DNA of 44,317 nucleotides from JBKHYJ01 sp046565505 (GCA_046565505.1 JBKHYJ010000084.1:1-44317); one strand, 5' to 3'. Positions 16,769 to 26,032 are shown, counted from the stretch's first letter. Notes: generated from the letters alone by a model not told the origin. Made by a program: numbers and translations.

Positions 16769-18583
16769 ATGCCCGAGGGCTTTAAGCGGAATAATCTCGC
16801 GGGGGTGTTACGGCTGGCGGCGGTCGCGCTGTCGGTCGGGGCGTTGATTTCGCCGCCGCCTGTCACCACACGGGCAGCCGTCCCGCGCCCTGCCGCGAAT
16901 CATTCGCCGGACGCTGACGAAAACGGCGCGGGTGATTTTCAAGTCTCGTTCGTTGACGTGGCCCCGAGCGCGGGGCTTACCGAGCCCACCGTCTACGGCG
17001 GCGTAGAGAAGAAGAGGTACATCATAGAGACTAATGGCTGCGGCGTCGCCTTCATGGACTATGACGCGGACGGCTGGGTGGACATCCTCCTGGCGAATGG
17101 GACGCGGCTCGAAGGCTTTCCGAATGGCAAAGCGCCGACCGTCAAGCTGTACCGCAACAATCACAAGGGCGGTTTCACGGACGTGAGCTCTGCCTCCGGG
17201 CTCAATCGCACGGGCTGGGCCTCCGGTGTGTGTGTGGGCGATTACGATAACGACGGCTACGAAGACGTGTTCATCACCTACTGGGGGCAGAACGTCTTAT
17301 ACCGCAACGACGGCAGAGGGGGCTTCACCGACGCCACGGAGAAGGCGGGGCTCGCCACCAGGGGGGTGCGCTGGGGCTCGGGCTGCACGTTCGTCGATTA
17401 CGACCGCGATGGCAGGCTCGACCTGTTCGTAGCCAATTACCTGACGTTCGACCCGGAAAAAGTGCCCGAGCCCGGCAAGGGGGCCAACTGCCTATGGAAG
17501 GGCGTGCCCGTCAATTGCGGCCCGAAAGGGCTGCCCGCCGACGAAAATCTCCTTTACCGCAATAACGGCGACGGCACCTTCACGGACGTTTCTCGGGCTT
17601 CGGGCGTCGGCAAGGTGCGGAACCGCTACGCGATGACGGCCATAGTCACGGATTTTGATAACGATGGCTGGCCCGACATCTACGTGGCGTGCGACTCGAC
17701 GGCGAGCATACTCTACAGGAATAAAGGCGACGGCACGTTCGCCGACGTGGCGCTTGAGACGGGGACCGCCTACAGCGAAGACGGGCAGGCGCAGGCCGGG
17801 ATGGGCGTGGCCTCCGGCGATTACAACAACGATGGGTTCGTCGACATCTTCAAGACTCATTTCGCCGACGACCTGCCGGCGCTCTACAAGAATATGGGCC
17901 GGGGTTTTTTTGAGGACGCCTCGCGCGCGGCGGGCTTCGACCACACCAGGTACATTCAGTGGGGGACGGGGCTTGTTGACCTGAACAATGACGGCTGGCC
18001 CGACATCTTCACGGTCACGGGCAACGTCTACCCCGAGGTGGAAAAAGTCTTCAAAGAGTACCCGCACCGAAGCCCGCGTTTGATATACCGCAACCTGGGG
18101 AATGGTCGCTTCAAAGATGTGGGCGCGGGGTGCGGGCCGGGCGCGCGCGAGGTGCATTCGAGTCGCGGCTGCGCCTTCGGGGACTTTGATAATGACGGCG
18201 ACATCGACGTGCTAATCATGAATATGAACGAGCCGCCCTCGCTGCTCCGCAACGATTACATAAGCGGCGGCGGCCGCGGCGCGAACAACTGGCTCAAGCT
18301 GAAGCTGGTCGGCGTTAAATCGAACCGCTCCGCCATAGGCGCGAGGGTGACCCTGAAGGCGGGCTCGCGCATTCAAGCTCAGGAAGTAACCAGCCAGTCG
18401 AGCTACTACTCGCACAATGACCTGCGGCTGCACTTCGGGCTGGGCGAGAATAATAAGGCCGATCAGGTGGACATTCGCTGGCCCAACGGCCAGACCGAAA
18501 CCATCAGGGACGTTGCCGCGGGCCAGATCGTGACGGTCAAAGAAGGCTCAGGCGTAGTGAGGGCGCTTGGCAGAAACAGATGA
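16769..18583 (+). CDS. CRTAC1-family FG-GAP/VCBS repeat protein with ASPIC/UnbV C-terminus, 604 aa
   Basis: Seven DxDxDG-type calcium-binding motifs mark an FG-GAP beta-propeller, e.g. DYDADGWVDI, DYDNDGYEDV, DYDRDGRLDL, DFDNDGWPDI, DYNNDGFVDI and DFDNDGDIDV. The C-terminal region (about 500-600), with GVKSNRSAIGARV and DIRWPNGQTETI, is the ASPIC/UnbV domain. A hydrophobic segment near residues 10-35 should export it. Such proteins are extracellular or periplasmic and of largely unknown function; they commonly sit beside TPR genes in Acidobacteriota. It starts 6 nt after the TPR gene and its stop lies 4 nt from the stop of the convergent TPR gene. It is clearly paralogous to the minus-strand 582-aa protein at 20384-22132. 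Confidence 0.93.
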   Translation: MPEGFKRNNLAGVLRLAAVALSVGALISPPPVTTRAAVPRPAANHSPDADENGAGDFQVSFVDVAPSAGLTEPTVYGGVEKKRYIIETNGCGVAFMDYDADGWVDILLANGTRLEGFPNGKAPTVKLYRNNHKGGFTDVSSASGLNRTGWASGVCVGDYDNDGYEDVFITYWGQNVLYRNDGRGGFTDATEKAGLATRGVRWGSGCTFVDYDRDGRLDLFVANYLTFDPEKVPEPGKGANCLWKGVPVNCGPKGLPADENLLYRNNGDGTFTDVSRASGVGKVRNRYAMTAIVTDFDNDGWPDIYVACDSTASILYRNKGDGTFADVALETGTAYSEDGQAQAGMGVASGDYNNDGFVDIFKTHFADDLPALYKNMGRGFFEDASRAAGFDHTRYIQWGTGLVDLNNDGWPDIFTVTGNVYPEVEKVFKEYPHRSPRLIYRNLGNGRFKDVGAGCGPGAREVHSSRGCAFGDFDNDGDIDVLIMNMNEPPSLLRNDYISGGGRGANNWLKLKLVGVKSNRSAIGARVTLKAGSRIQAQEVTSQSSYYSHNDLRLHFGLGENNKADQVDIRWPNGQTETIRDVAAGQIVTVKEGSGVVRALGRNR

Positions 18584-18587
18584 CCCG

Positions 18588-20387
18588 TCAGGGCAGAGGC
18601 TTCAGCCTTGGGTCGAGTTGCTTGGCCTTCTGAAACTCCGCCTGCGCGGCCTCCCTGCGGCCTTTCTGCGTCAGCGCCCTGGCGAGGTTGTAATGCGCCT
18701 TAGCGTCATCCGGGGCCAGCTTGATCGCGGCCTCGAACCTCTCGATGGCGGCGTCGATGTTTCCTTCTTTTAGCCGTGCAATGCCCGTGTTGATCGCGAA
18801 CGTCGCCGCCTGCATATCTGATTTCTTCTTATTGAGCCGCGCGGCTTCCTGGAATTCTGCGCGCGCGCCCTCCGTGTCGCCCTTCTGCCGTAGCGCAGTG
18901 CCGAGCGTGTTGTGAATCTCGGGGGCGTTCGGCGCCTGCCTGATCGCCTCGCGGAAAGAGGCTATCGCGGCGTCGAGGTCGCCCTGTTGTTGCAGCACGG
19001 TCCCGAGCGCGTAACGGGCTTCGGCATAATCCGGTTTCTGCGCGAGCGCGGATTTGAACGCCGCCGCCGATTCGTCCAGCTTCCCCTGCTGCAACAGGAT
19101 CACGCCGAGCGTGTAGTGCGCCTCCTGCAACGAAGGCTGCAAGGAAGTGGCCCTCTTCAGCTCCGCTATGGCCTCGTCGAACTGATCCTTGTTCTTCAAC
19201 GCCAGCCCCAGGTTGTAGTGGGCTTCCGCGCTTTCCGGCGCGAGCTCTATCAGCCTGCGGTACTCCGCGACGGCGGCGGCGTAGTCGCCTTTCTGGATAA
19301 AGGCCATGCCGAGGTTGTGACGCGCGACCGCGTTATTCGGGTCTAGCCTGAGCGCCGTGTTGAACGCGGAGATCGCGCCGTCCGGGTCGCGCTTCGAGAC
19401 GAGCGCCAGCCCCAAATCATTATAGGCCTGGATGAAATCCGGCTTCAGCTTTATGACGGCCCTGAAGGCATCAACCGCGCCATCCAGGTCCTCGCTCTCT
19501 TGCAGCATCTGACCCATAACGTGGCGCGGCTCGATCATGTCTGGAGCCAGCCGCGCCGCCGCCGTCAGCTCGCCCATCGCCGCCTGAGAGTCGCCCGCCT
19601 TTCTCAGAGCCAGCCCGAGGTAGTAGTGCGAGTCGGCGTGGTCGGGCATACGCTTCGCCGCGGATTTCAGCGCGGCGACGGCGCCCTCTACGTCGCCCGA
19701 GAACCACAGCGCCGTGCCCAGGTAGTAGTGCGCCTCTCCGTAATCGGGTTTAAGCCTGATCGTCGTTTCAAATTCAGAGATGGCCGCACGCAGCTCGCCG
19801 CGCGCCGCCAGCGCATAACCCAGGTAGAAGTGGGCTTCGGCCATGCCGGGACTGAGCCTGGCCGCCTCGCGGAATTCCGCGACCGCCGCGTCCGCCATCC
19901 CCTTTTGCTGAAGAACGAGGCCCAGCAGGACGCGCGTGTCTGCGTCATCAGACTTCAGCGCGAGAGACTGCCGCAGCGCGGCCATCGCACCGTCAATATC
20001 CCCGAGCTGTTGCAGCGACCTGCCGAGATTGCGGTGCGCCTTATAAAGCTTCGGGTCCAGCTCGACCGCCCTGCGAAAAGATTCTGCCGCGAGCTTCATG
20101 TCCCCACTGCGCGCGAGGGCAAGCCCCAGCGCGTTGTGCGCCTCGCCGTAGCGGGGATTGAGCTTTATCGCCATCCTGAGTTCGGAGATGGCGCGCGCGA
20201 CTTGCTGCTTTTCGAGAAGGGCTACGCCCCTGTCAAAGTGCTGCTGCGCCGCGGCGGGCGGCGTCCTTTGCGCGCGGGCCGGCCCCGCCGCATGGAGCGC
20301 AAGCGCGCAGGAGATTATAAGCCCCGCGATAAATCTGGATCGAATACGCCTCGGCGCGTGATGTCTGCGCACAGGCTCGCACGTCAT
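18588..20387 (-). CDS. Secreted protein made of about 16 TPR units, 599 aa
   Basis: After a basic N-terminus and hydrophobic segment (FIAGLIISCALALHAAGPARA, listed to show the export signal near residues 19-38) the whole protein is consecutive 34-residue TPRs, about 16 by eye, each of the AEAHYNLGLAL type. I chose ATG 20387: it overlaps the upstream stop as ATGA (20384-20387) and precedes the signal peptide directly. The frame is open to 20501, but that would add 38 arginine-rich residues inside the upstream gene. It is the last gene of a chained operon (CDF transporter, CRTAC1 protein, TPR protein). A scaffold role in the periplasm, partnered with the CRTAC1 protein, is inference. Confidence 0.9.
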   Translation of the reverse strand: MTCEPVRRHHAPRRIRSRFIAGLIISCALALHAAGPARAQRTPPAAAQQHFDRGVALLEKQQVARAISELRMAIKLNPRYGEAHNALGLALARSGDMKLAAESFRRAVELDPKLYKAHRNLGRSLQQLGDIDGAMAALRQSLALKSDDADTRVLLGLVLQQKGMADAAVAEFREAARLSPGMAEAHFYLGYALAARGELRAAISEFETTIRLKPDYGEAHYYLGTALWFSGDVEGAVAALKSAAKRMPDHADSHYYLGLALRKAGDSQAAMGELTAAARLAPDMIEPRHVMGQMLQESEDLDGAVDAFRAVIKLKPDFIQAYNDLGLALVSKRDPDGAISAFNTALRLDPNNAVARHNLGMAFIQKGDYAAAVAEYRRLIELAPESAEAHYNLGLALKNKDQFDEAIAELKRATSLQPSLQEAHYTLGVILLQQGKLDESAAAFKSALAQKPDYAEARYALGTVLQQQGDLDAAIASFREAIRQAPNAPEIHNTLGTALRQKGDTEGARAEFQEAARLNKKKSDMQAATFAINTGIARLKEGNIDAAIERFEAAIKLAPDDAKAHYNLARALTQKGRREAAQAEFQKAKQLDPRLKPLP

Positions 20388-22132
20388 TTGGCCCTGGTCT
20401 TTCCGGCGGGCGTAGCGCGCGCTGCGCCCGAGCCTTCTTTTACGGTTATGAACTGGTTGGCGGCGACATCGCTCAGGGTGTCCACTTCGCCGCTCGGCCA
20501 TCGTATTTCGAGGGTCTTAACTTTTTCGCGCTTACCCAGCCCGAAGTGAACGCGCAGGTCATTTTGCGAATAGTAACTGCCGCCGCTGCGCACCTCATCC
20601 AACTGCGCGCCATCCTCCGTGACGCACCTGACGCGCGCGCCGATCCCGCTGCGGTTAGATTTGACGCCCACGGCTTTGATGGTGACCCAGTTGTTTTGAT
20701 TGCCGGAGTCGCAGCGCAAGAGTTCCGGGGCCGCGTTCACGGGGTTGATAAGAATGTCCACGTCCCCATCATTATCGTAATCGCCGAAAGCGCAGCCGCG
20801 CGCGGCCGAAGGCTGAATCACGGGGCCGCCAACACGGTCCGACACGTCCTCAAAGCGGCCATTCCGGAGGTTCCTGTAGAGCACTTTCCTTTGCGCGTAG
20901 CCGGCCTCCGTCGTCAGCTTTTCGACTTCGGGGTAGACGTGGCCGTTGACGAGAAATATATCTAGCCACCCATCGTTGTTGACATCGACGAACCCGCACC
21001 CCCACCCGAGCCAGCGGGTGGTGATGCCTATCCCCGCGGGAAAAGTCACGTCGTCGAAGACGGCCTTCCCCGTGTTGTGGTAGAGCGTCGATGTATCGCC
21101 CGAGAAATTTGTCTTGAATATGTCTAGCCACCCATCGCGGTCGTAGTCGCCCGCCGAAACACCCATGCCCGCCTGAGGCTTCCCATCTATGCTGAACGCG
21201 CAGCCCGCCTCGATCCCGACGTCGGTGAATGTGCCGTTCTGGTTATTGCGGTATAAGGCGGCGGGGGCCGAATCATTCGCGACGTAAATATCGGGCCAAC
21301 CGTCGTTGTCAAAGTCCGCCGTGAGGACGCCTAGGCCATAAGTCCCGTTGGTCTTCCTCACGCCCGCTTTCTCCGAAACGTCAGTGAAGCCGCCATCACC
21401 GTTGTTGCGGTAGAGGGTGTTGACGCCGCCCACCAGCCCCGGCGGGCCGCACGCGACCGTCACCCCCTTGTAAAGGCAGGGGCCTGATTCGGGCAGCGGG
21501 GCCGTCTTCAAGTCCAGGTCGATGTAACTCGCGACGAACAGATCGAGGCGGCCGTCCCTGTCATAGTCCAGGAAAGCGCAGCCTGACCCCCAGCGCGTGC
21601 GGTTGTTTGCGACGCCCGCCCTTTCGCCCGCCTCCGTAAATGTGCCATTGCCGTTGTTGTGGTAGAGGGCGTTCTTGCCAAAGTAGCTTATGAAAACGTC
21701 GTCGAACCCGTCATTGTCGTAGTCGCCCACGCAGACGCCCTGGCCCCACCCCGCGCGCGCGATCCCCGCTTTCTGGGAAACGTCCGTGAAGGTGCCGTCG
21801 CGGTTGTTGCGGTAGAGGCGGCTGGCAGGCGATTGGTCCTGCGGCACGGCGGCGAGGCGCGTGCCGTTTACGAGCAGCACGTCTTGCCACCCGTCGTTGT
21901 CATAGTCCAGGAAGGCCGCGCCGCACCCCGTCGTTTCCAGCAGGTACTTGTTCTTGTGCTCGTCCCCGTAAATGGTCCTGGTAACGATCCCCGCTCGCGC
22001 CGCCACGCTGGCAAAGGATACGCCCAGGTCGCCGCCGCCTTCCAGCGGCAACGCCGGCGGGCATGCGAGCGCGAGGCACAGCGACGACAGTATCAGTTTT
22101 GCGGCGAAGTCATGCAATGAAATCCCCCTCAT
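20384..22132 (-). CDS. CRTAC1-family FG-GAP/ASPIC-UnbV protein, 582 aa
   Basis: Same architecture as the plus-strand paralogue: a signal peptide (about 1-29), seven Ca-binding DxDxDG-type motifs of an FG-GAP propeller (DYDNDGWQDV, DYDNDGFDDV, DYDRDGRLDL, DFDNDGWPDI, DYDRDGWLDI, DVNNDGWLDI, DYDNDGDVDI) and an ASPIC/UnbV C-terminus (GVKSNRSGIGARV, EIRWPSGEVDTL). Start ATG 22132 overlaps the CDF stop by ATGA (22129-22132), and its own stop overlaps the TPR start by ATGA, so the three proteins are probably made in fixed ratio. Function unknown; extracytoplasmic. Confidence 0.93.
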   Translation of the reverse strand: MRGISLHDFAAKLILSSLCLALACPPALPLEGGGDLGVSFASVAARAGIVTRTIYGDEHKNKYLLETTGCGAAFLDYDNDGWQDVLLVNGTRLAAVPQDQSPASRLYRNNRDGTFTDVSQKAGIARAGWGQGVCVGDYDNDGFDDVFISYFGKNALYHNNGNGTFTEAGERAGVANNRTRWGSGCAFLDYDRDGRLDLFVASYIDLDLKTAPLPESGPCLYKGVTVACGPPGLVGGVNTLYRNNGDGGFTDVSEKAGVRKTNGTYGLGVLTADFDNDGWPDIYVANDSAPAALYRNNQNGTFTDVGIEAGCAFSIDGKPQAGMGVSAGDYDRDGWLDIFKTNFSGDTSTLYHNTGKAVFDDVTFPAGIGITTRWLGWGCGFVDVNNDGWLDIFLVNGHVYPEVEKLTTEAGYAQRKVLYRNLRNGRFEDVSDRVGGPVIQPSAARGCAFGDYDNDGDVDILINPVNAAPELLRCDSGNQNNWVTIKAVGVKSNRSGIGARVRCVTEDGAQLDEVRSGGSYYSQNDLRVHFGLGKREKVKTLEIRWPSGEVDTLSDVAANQFITVKEGSGAARATPAGKTRAK

Positions 22133-23037
22133 ATCGGGTCCGTGTGAATCTGCACGCGGGAGCGCGGTATCTCCGATTCGATTTCGCGCAGCACGCGCAC
22201 GGTCAGGTCGTGGGCTTCTTCCAGGCTCTTGTCCCCGGCGACCTCCAGGTGCAGGTCTATGAACTTGTTCGACCCCGAGCGCCGCGTGCGCAGGTCATGG
22301 AAGCCGAATATCCCTTGCTCGCGGTAACGGCCCACTATGCTGGCGATCTGTTCGTCAACTTCCAGCGGCAGGCGGCGGTCCATCAATACGTCGATAGATT
22401 CGCGCGCGACGCTCACGGCTGACCACAGGATGTAGAGCGAGATCAGGATCGAGATCAGCGGGTCCACGACCCTCAGCCCGCTCAGCTTGATGATTAAGAG
22501 CGCGAGCAGTGCGCTGAGGTTCGTGTAGATGTCGGAGGCGTAATGAATGGCGTCGGAGTTGAGCGCGGGCGACTCCGTCTTGCGCGCGATGCTTCGGAGC
22601 CTGGCGACGAGCGCGGCGCTGACGGCGATGGCTATCATCATGGTCGCGATGCCGATCCCCTCGGAGGCGATCTCATGCGGCACGCGCAGCCTTCGCACGG
22701 CCTCCCAGATCAGGAACAGCCCGGAGACCGTTATAACGGTCGCTTGAAAAAGGCCCGCGAGCGACTCCGCCTTGCCGTGCCCGTACGTGTGGTCTTCGTC
22801 GGCGGGCCGCGCGGCGACGCGCACCGCGATGTAGTTAATAGTCGAGGCGAATATGTCCATAGCCGAGTCGAGCAGCGACGCCCAGACGCTGATCGACCCT
22901 GTGAGGAACCCCGTGACGGTCTTGAGCGCGACCAGGAACGAGGCCGCGAGGATGGAAAGCTTCGCCACGGAGTTCTTCGCCGCGGCCTCTTCTTTATCAG
23001 CCAGCAGGGGTCGGCCTCCCGCTTCAATCCCTTTCAT
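22129..23037 (-). CDS. Cation diffusion facilitator (FieF-like Zn/Fe/Mn exporter), 302 aa
   Basis: Inner-membrane proton-coupled exporter of divalent metal ions. The transport site of the family is present: D57 and D61 in LLDSAMD (TM2) and H165 and D169 in IHYASD (TM5), the DD-HD arrangement of FieF. The interdomain HTYGHGKAE motif is present at about 83-91. Five to six hydrophobic segments precede a cytoplasmic C-terminal domain (about 215-302) with the HDLRTR metal-binding-type block. The ATG at 23037 has no ribosome site, but a -10-like box sits 6 nt upstream, suggesting a leaderless message. It leads an operon with a CRTAC1 and a TPR gene; what metal export has to do with them is not clear. 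Confidence 0.95.
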   Translation of the reverse strand: MKGIEAGGRPLLADKEEAAAKNSVAKLSILAASFLVALKTVTGFLTGSISVWASLLDSAMDIFASTINYIAVRVAARPADEDHTYGHGKAESLAGLFQATVITVSGLFLIWEAVRRLRVPHEIASEGIGIATMMIAIAVSAALVARLRSIARKTESPALNSDAIHYASDIYTNLSALLALLIIKLSGLRVVDPLISILISLYILWSAVSVARESIDVLMDRRLPLEVDEQIASIVGRYREQGIFGFHDLRTRRSGSNKFIDLHLEVAGDKSLEEAHDLTVRVLREIESEIPRSRVQIHTDPI

Positions 23038-23043
23038 ATTTGT

Positions 23044-23073
23044 AGACTATTACCATAGCCGAGGACCTTGCAA
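23044..23073 (-). promoter_or_regulatory. Leaderless-type promoter of the CDF-CRTAC1-TPR operon (candidate)
   Basis: On the minus strand: TTGCAA (23073-23068), 18-nt spacer, TAGTCT (23049-23044), then 6 nt and ATG at 23037. That spacing places the start of transcription at the start codon. No Shine-Dalgarno sequence precedes the ATG, which agrees. Confidence 0.45.
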
Positions 23074-23183
23074 CCGGCGAGGCCACGACCGACCGCCCGA
23101 ATCCTGATCGGCCGCCGCACGCGGGGACGCGGGCTCGCCGGCCGCCTGCGACATCGTTTACAGAAAAGCGCGGCGAAGCTATT

Positions 23184-23208
23184 CAACAGGCCAAACTGTT
23201 GGTACACT
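23184..23208 (+). promoter_or_regulatory. Dyad operator plus extended -10 candidate upstream of the M28 peptidase
   Basis: CAACAG (23184-23189), six bases, CTGTTG (23196-23201) form a perfect 6-bp dyad. Its right arm runs into TGGTACACT (23200-23208), an extended -10 (TG-N-TACACT). A repressor bound there would cover the promoter. No good -35 was seen, and the leader would be about 140 nt. Confidence 0.3.
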
Positions 23209-23355
23209 TTCGAGCGCCAGTGGCCGCGCCTCGATCCGCCATAAGGGGCGAGAAAATACGCGCTCCAGACGCGGCGGTGAGGTCACACTGGGAGAGTCCA
23301 TTACACGGCCCGGAACTTCTTTCGATCATCGCTTGCGCGGGTACAGGAAATAATT

Positions 23356-25707
23356 ATGACAGTGCAAAAGCTCATCGCCGAACCTCGACCCCAGAAAAGC
23401 TCGCTGATTAGCATACTGCTGCTCTTATTCCTGGTCGCGGTCGCGGCCGCGGCCCTGTACGAGCAGACGCCGCCCGCGGCGGTCCCTTCCAGCGCGCCCC
23501 CGTCCGAGTTTTCCTCTATGAGGGCTATGGAAGACCTGCAGGTAATCGCGCGGGACTCTCACCCTATAGGCAGCCCCGCGCATGCGGACGTGCGCGGCCA
23601 CCTGGTGAAGGAGCTCGCAGCGATGGGGCTTGAGCCGCAGGTACAAGAAGCGACGGTCGTAAATGCGTCGCGGGGCGCGCCCTACGCCGCCGCGACCGTC
23701 CGTAATGTCGCGGCCAGGCTCTATGGCGCAAACAACACGAGGGCCATCCTGCTCGTCGCCCACTATGATTCCGTGCCCATCAGCCACGGCAGCAACGACG
23801 ACGGCGCGGGCGTCGCGACGATTCTTGAGACGCTCAGGTCGCTGAAAGCCAGCCCCCCTCTGAATAATGACGTGATCGCTCTATTCACCGATGGCGAGGA
23901 GGCGGGCCTACTCGGGGCGAAAGCCTTCGCCGACGAGCACCCCTGGGTCAAGGACGTGGGGTTAGTGCTGAACTTTGAAGCGCGGGGCTCAAGCGGCCCT
24001 GTCGTGATGTTCGAGACCAGCAGCGGAAATGGTCGGATCGTAAGCGAGTTCGCCAGGGCCGCGCCGCGCCCGGTCGCAAGCTCTCTGACTTACGACATCT
24101 ACAAACTGCTGCCGAATGACACAGACCTGACGGTCTTTAAGGGCGCGGGCCTGGCGGGGCTGAATTTTGCTTACATCGGCGGGGTCACGCAGTACCACAC
24201 GCTGCTCGACAGCCTCCAGAACACCGACCCGGACACGGTACAGCATCAAGGCTCCTACGCCCTCGCCCTGACCAGGCATTTCGGGAATTTGAACCTCGAA
24301 AACATCAAATCGAGCGATATAGTTTACTTCGACCTGCTCGGTAGAGTTCTCGTCCGTTATTCGGGCGCTCTAATCATCCCGCTGACCATCCTCGCCGCCC
24401 TGGCCTTCGCCGCGGTAATCGTATACGGGTTCAAGAAGGGGAGGCTGACGGCCCCCGGCATGGTCTTCGGGAGCTTCGCTTACCTGTTCGCCATGACCAT
24501 CGCCGCGTGCGCCGTCTTCGCTGCCTGGTGGCTGATACATGCGCTGCACGGCGGCGACAGTATGGCCCCGTGGGGCGTCGCCTATAACAGTTGGATTTAC
24601 GAGATAAGCTTCACGGCGCTGGCAATAGCGGTCACGTCCTCGCTTTACATCTGGTTCCAGAGAAAGACGAGCACGGCGAACCTCGCGGCCGGCGCGCTGG
24701 TCTGGTGGCTGCTGCTGGTGATACTCTCGGCGCTGTATTTGCGCGGGGGCAGCTATCTTTTCACATGGCCGTTGTTGTTCAGCCTCCCGGCCTTCGCGTT
24801 GCTCTTGTCGGGCGGCGACGGGCGAGGCGATGGGCGACAGGCTTCCGCGAAGACCCTCCTCATCCTGTCGGCCTGCGCGCTGCCGGCGCTGATTCTGCTC
24901 GCCCCGATCATCCGCCTGCTGTTTGCGGCCCTGACGATTACTATGGCTGCGGCCGTGACCGTCTTCGTCGTCCTGTTGCTGGGGCTGCTGGTCCCGCACC
25001 TCGCCTTAATCGCCTCGCCGAAGAGGTGGCTTTTGCCCGTGCTGGCGGCGGCGGTCTGCGTGGCATTTATCGCCGCCGGAATCCTGACCAACAAGGTCAG
25101 CAAAAACTACCCGCAGACTTCGATGGTCTTTTATGCCCTGAATGGCGACACCGGCAAAGCCATATGGGCGGGCGGTCAGCACCTGGACGGGTGGAATTCC
25201 CAGTTCTTTTCCGGCCCCACGGAGCGGGGCCCCCTCACCGAGTTTTTCCCCCTCGGCTCCGGGACGTATATGAAGGCTCAAGCGCCCGCGGCCGCGCTCC
25301 CCGCCCCCGACATCCTCCTACTCGGCGACGCCGCGAGTGATGGGATTCGCACGCTTCGCTTGCGCGTCACTTCGCCAAGGCAAGCGCCCATTTTATCTTT
25401 GCAGCTGGATTCGGACGCAGAAATCCGCGCGGCTACGATCAATGGCAAGCCGGTACAGCAAGCCGGCGCGCAGGTAACAGCCCAGTCAAGAAAGTGGGGG
25501 CTGCGCTATTACAGTCTCCCGAAGGAGGGCCTCGACCTGACGCTGGAGGTAGCGGGAGGCGGGCCCGTCAGGCTTGTGGCCGTGGACCAGTCCTACGGGC
25601 TGCCCGACGCGCGCGAGGCGGCCTACTCCCCGAGGCCCGATTACCTGATGCCCCAGCCGCACCCGCTGAGCGACTGTGTGCTGGTGGCGAAGTCTTATAC
25701 TTTCTAG
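23356..25707 (+). CDS. Membrane-bound M28-family metallopeptidase, 783 aa
   Basis: Zinc aminopeptidase-like domain after one N-terminal transmembrane helix (about 16-34). The two-zinc ligands and catalytic acid of family M28 are present: H136 in AHYDSV, D149 in NDDGAG, E181/E182 in TDGEEAGLLG, E208 in NFEARG and a His in QYHTLLD near 278. The active domain should face the periplasm. From about 330 to 575 the protein has multiple hydrophobic helices, followed by a ~200-residue soluble tail, the layout of the Fxna/ERMP1-like group. Start ATG 23356 has AGGAAA upstream. Transcribed divergently from the CDF gene; given the two-zinc site a link to metal balance is possible but only suggested by position. 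Confidence 0.92.
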   Translation: MTVQKLIAEPRPQKSSLISILLLLFLVAVAAAALYEQTPPAAVPSSAPPSEFSSMRAMEDLQVIARDSHPIGSPAHADVRGHLVKELAAMGLEPQVQEATVVNASRGAPYAAATVRNVAARLYGANNTRAILLVAHYDSVPISHGSNDDGAGVATILETLRSLKASPPLNNDVIALFTDGEEAGLLGAKAFADEHPWVKDVGLVLNFEARGSSGPVVMFETSSGNGRIVSEFARAAPRPVASSLTYDIYKLLPNDTDLTVFKGAGLAGLNFAYIGGVTQYHTLLDSLQNTDPDTVQHQGSYALALTRHFGNLNLENIKSSDIVYFDLLGRVLVRYSGALIIPLTILAALAFAAVIVYGFKKGRLTAPGMVFGSFAYLFAMTIAACAVFAAWWLIHALHGGDSMAPWGVAYNSWIYEISFTALAIAVTSSLYIWFQRKTSTANLAAGALVWWLLLVILSALYLRGGSYLFTWPLLFSLPAFALLLSGGDGRGDGRQASAKTLLILSACALPALILLAPIIRLLFAALTITMAAAVTVFVVLLLGLLVPHLALIASPKRWLLPVLAAAVCVAFIAAGILTNKVSKNYPQTSMVFYALNGDTGKAIWAGGQHLDGWNSQFFSGPTERGPLTEFFPLGSGTYMKAQAPAAALPAPDILLLGDAASDGIRTLRLRVTSPRQAPILSLQLDSDAEIRAATINGKPVQQAGAQVTAQSRKWGLRYYSLPKEGLDLTLEVAGGGPVRLVAVDQSYGLPDAREAAYSPRPDYLMPQPHPLSDCVLVAKSYTF

Positions 25708-26032
25708 GTCGCGGGCGCCCGCATCCCACATAACGGATGGCGCCGGCGGTCTCTTTAACTCAACGCGCGTCACTTCAAAGAAAGAAACGTGTCGCCTGTG
25801 GCTGTTTTGCTCCGGCGAACAAAAGGGCCACATCCGAGCTACGCCCACCCGCGGCCGTCAGGATAACGGCTTTAAGGATTAAGCCGGGATAATCTTAGAG
25901 TTAGCGCCGCCCCGCCGCCGCACGCCCGATGGGCACGACCTTTGCTCAAGTCAAGGTCGGCATGGTTGATAAGATACGCGGCCTGGCCCGTCATCGAGTC
26001 GGCTAATTCAAAAATTGTTTTGGAGGAAAGTG
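25708..26032. other. Intergenic region with a small hairpin
   Basis: 325 nt between the peptidase and the small secreted protein. The only structure I see is an imperfect hairpin: TGTGGC (25797-25802) with GCCACA (25827-25832) and TTTTG (25805-25809) with CAAAA (25820-25824), loop about 10 nt. It has no T tract beyond it. No coding frame looks real. Confidence 0.45.

Larger units (their letters stand above)
23038..23355. other. Intergenic region between the divergent CDF and M28 peptidase genes
   Basis: A 318-nt divergent intergenic region. It contains the CDF promoter candidate at one end and a dyad with an extended -10 box for the peptidase at 23184-23208. A 70-codon frame at 23199-23411 shows no recognisable protein character and overlaps the peptidase start, so I do not call it. 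Confidence 0.6.

Noticed and set aside
20388..20501. N-terminal extension of the 599-aa TPR protein
   Set aside because: Arg-rich, lies inside the CRTAC1 gene and would bury the signal peptide; ATGA overlap at 20387 is the better start.
23199..23411. 70-codon frame upstream of and overlapping the M28 gene
   Set aside because: No ribosome site or family character, and it overlaps the well-supported start.
25676..25882. 68-codon frame after the M28 gene
   Set aside because: Starts inside the peptidase gene and crosses an intergenic hairpin; no coding signs.
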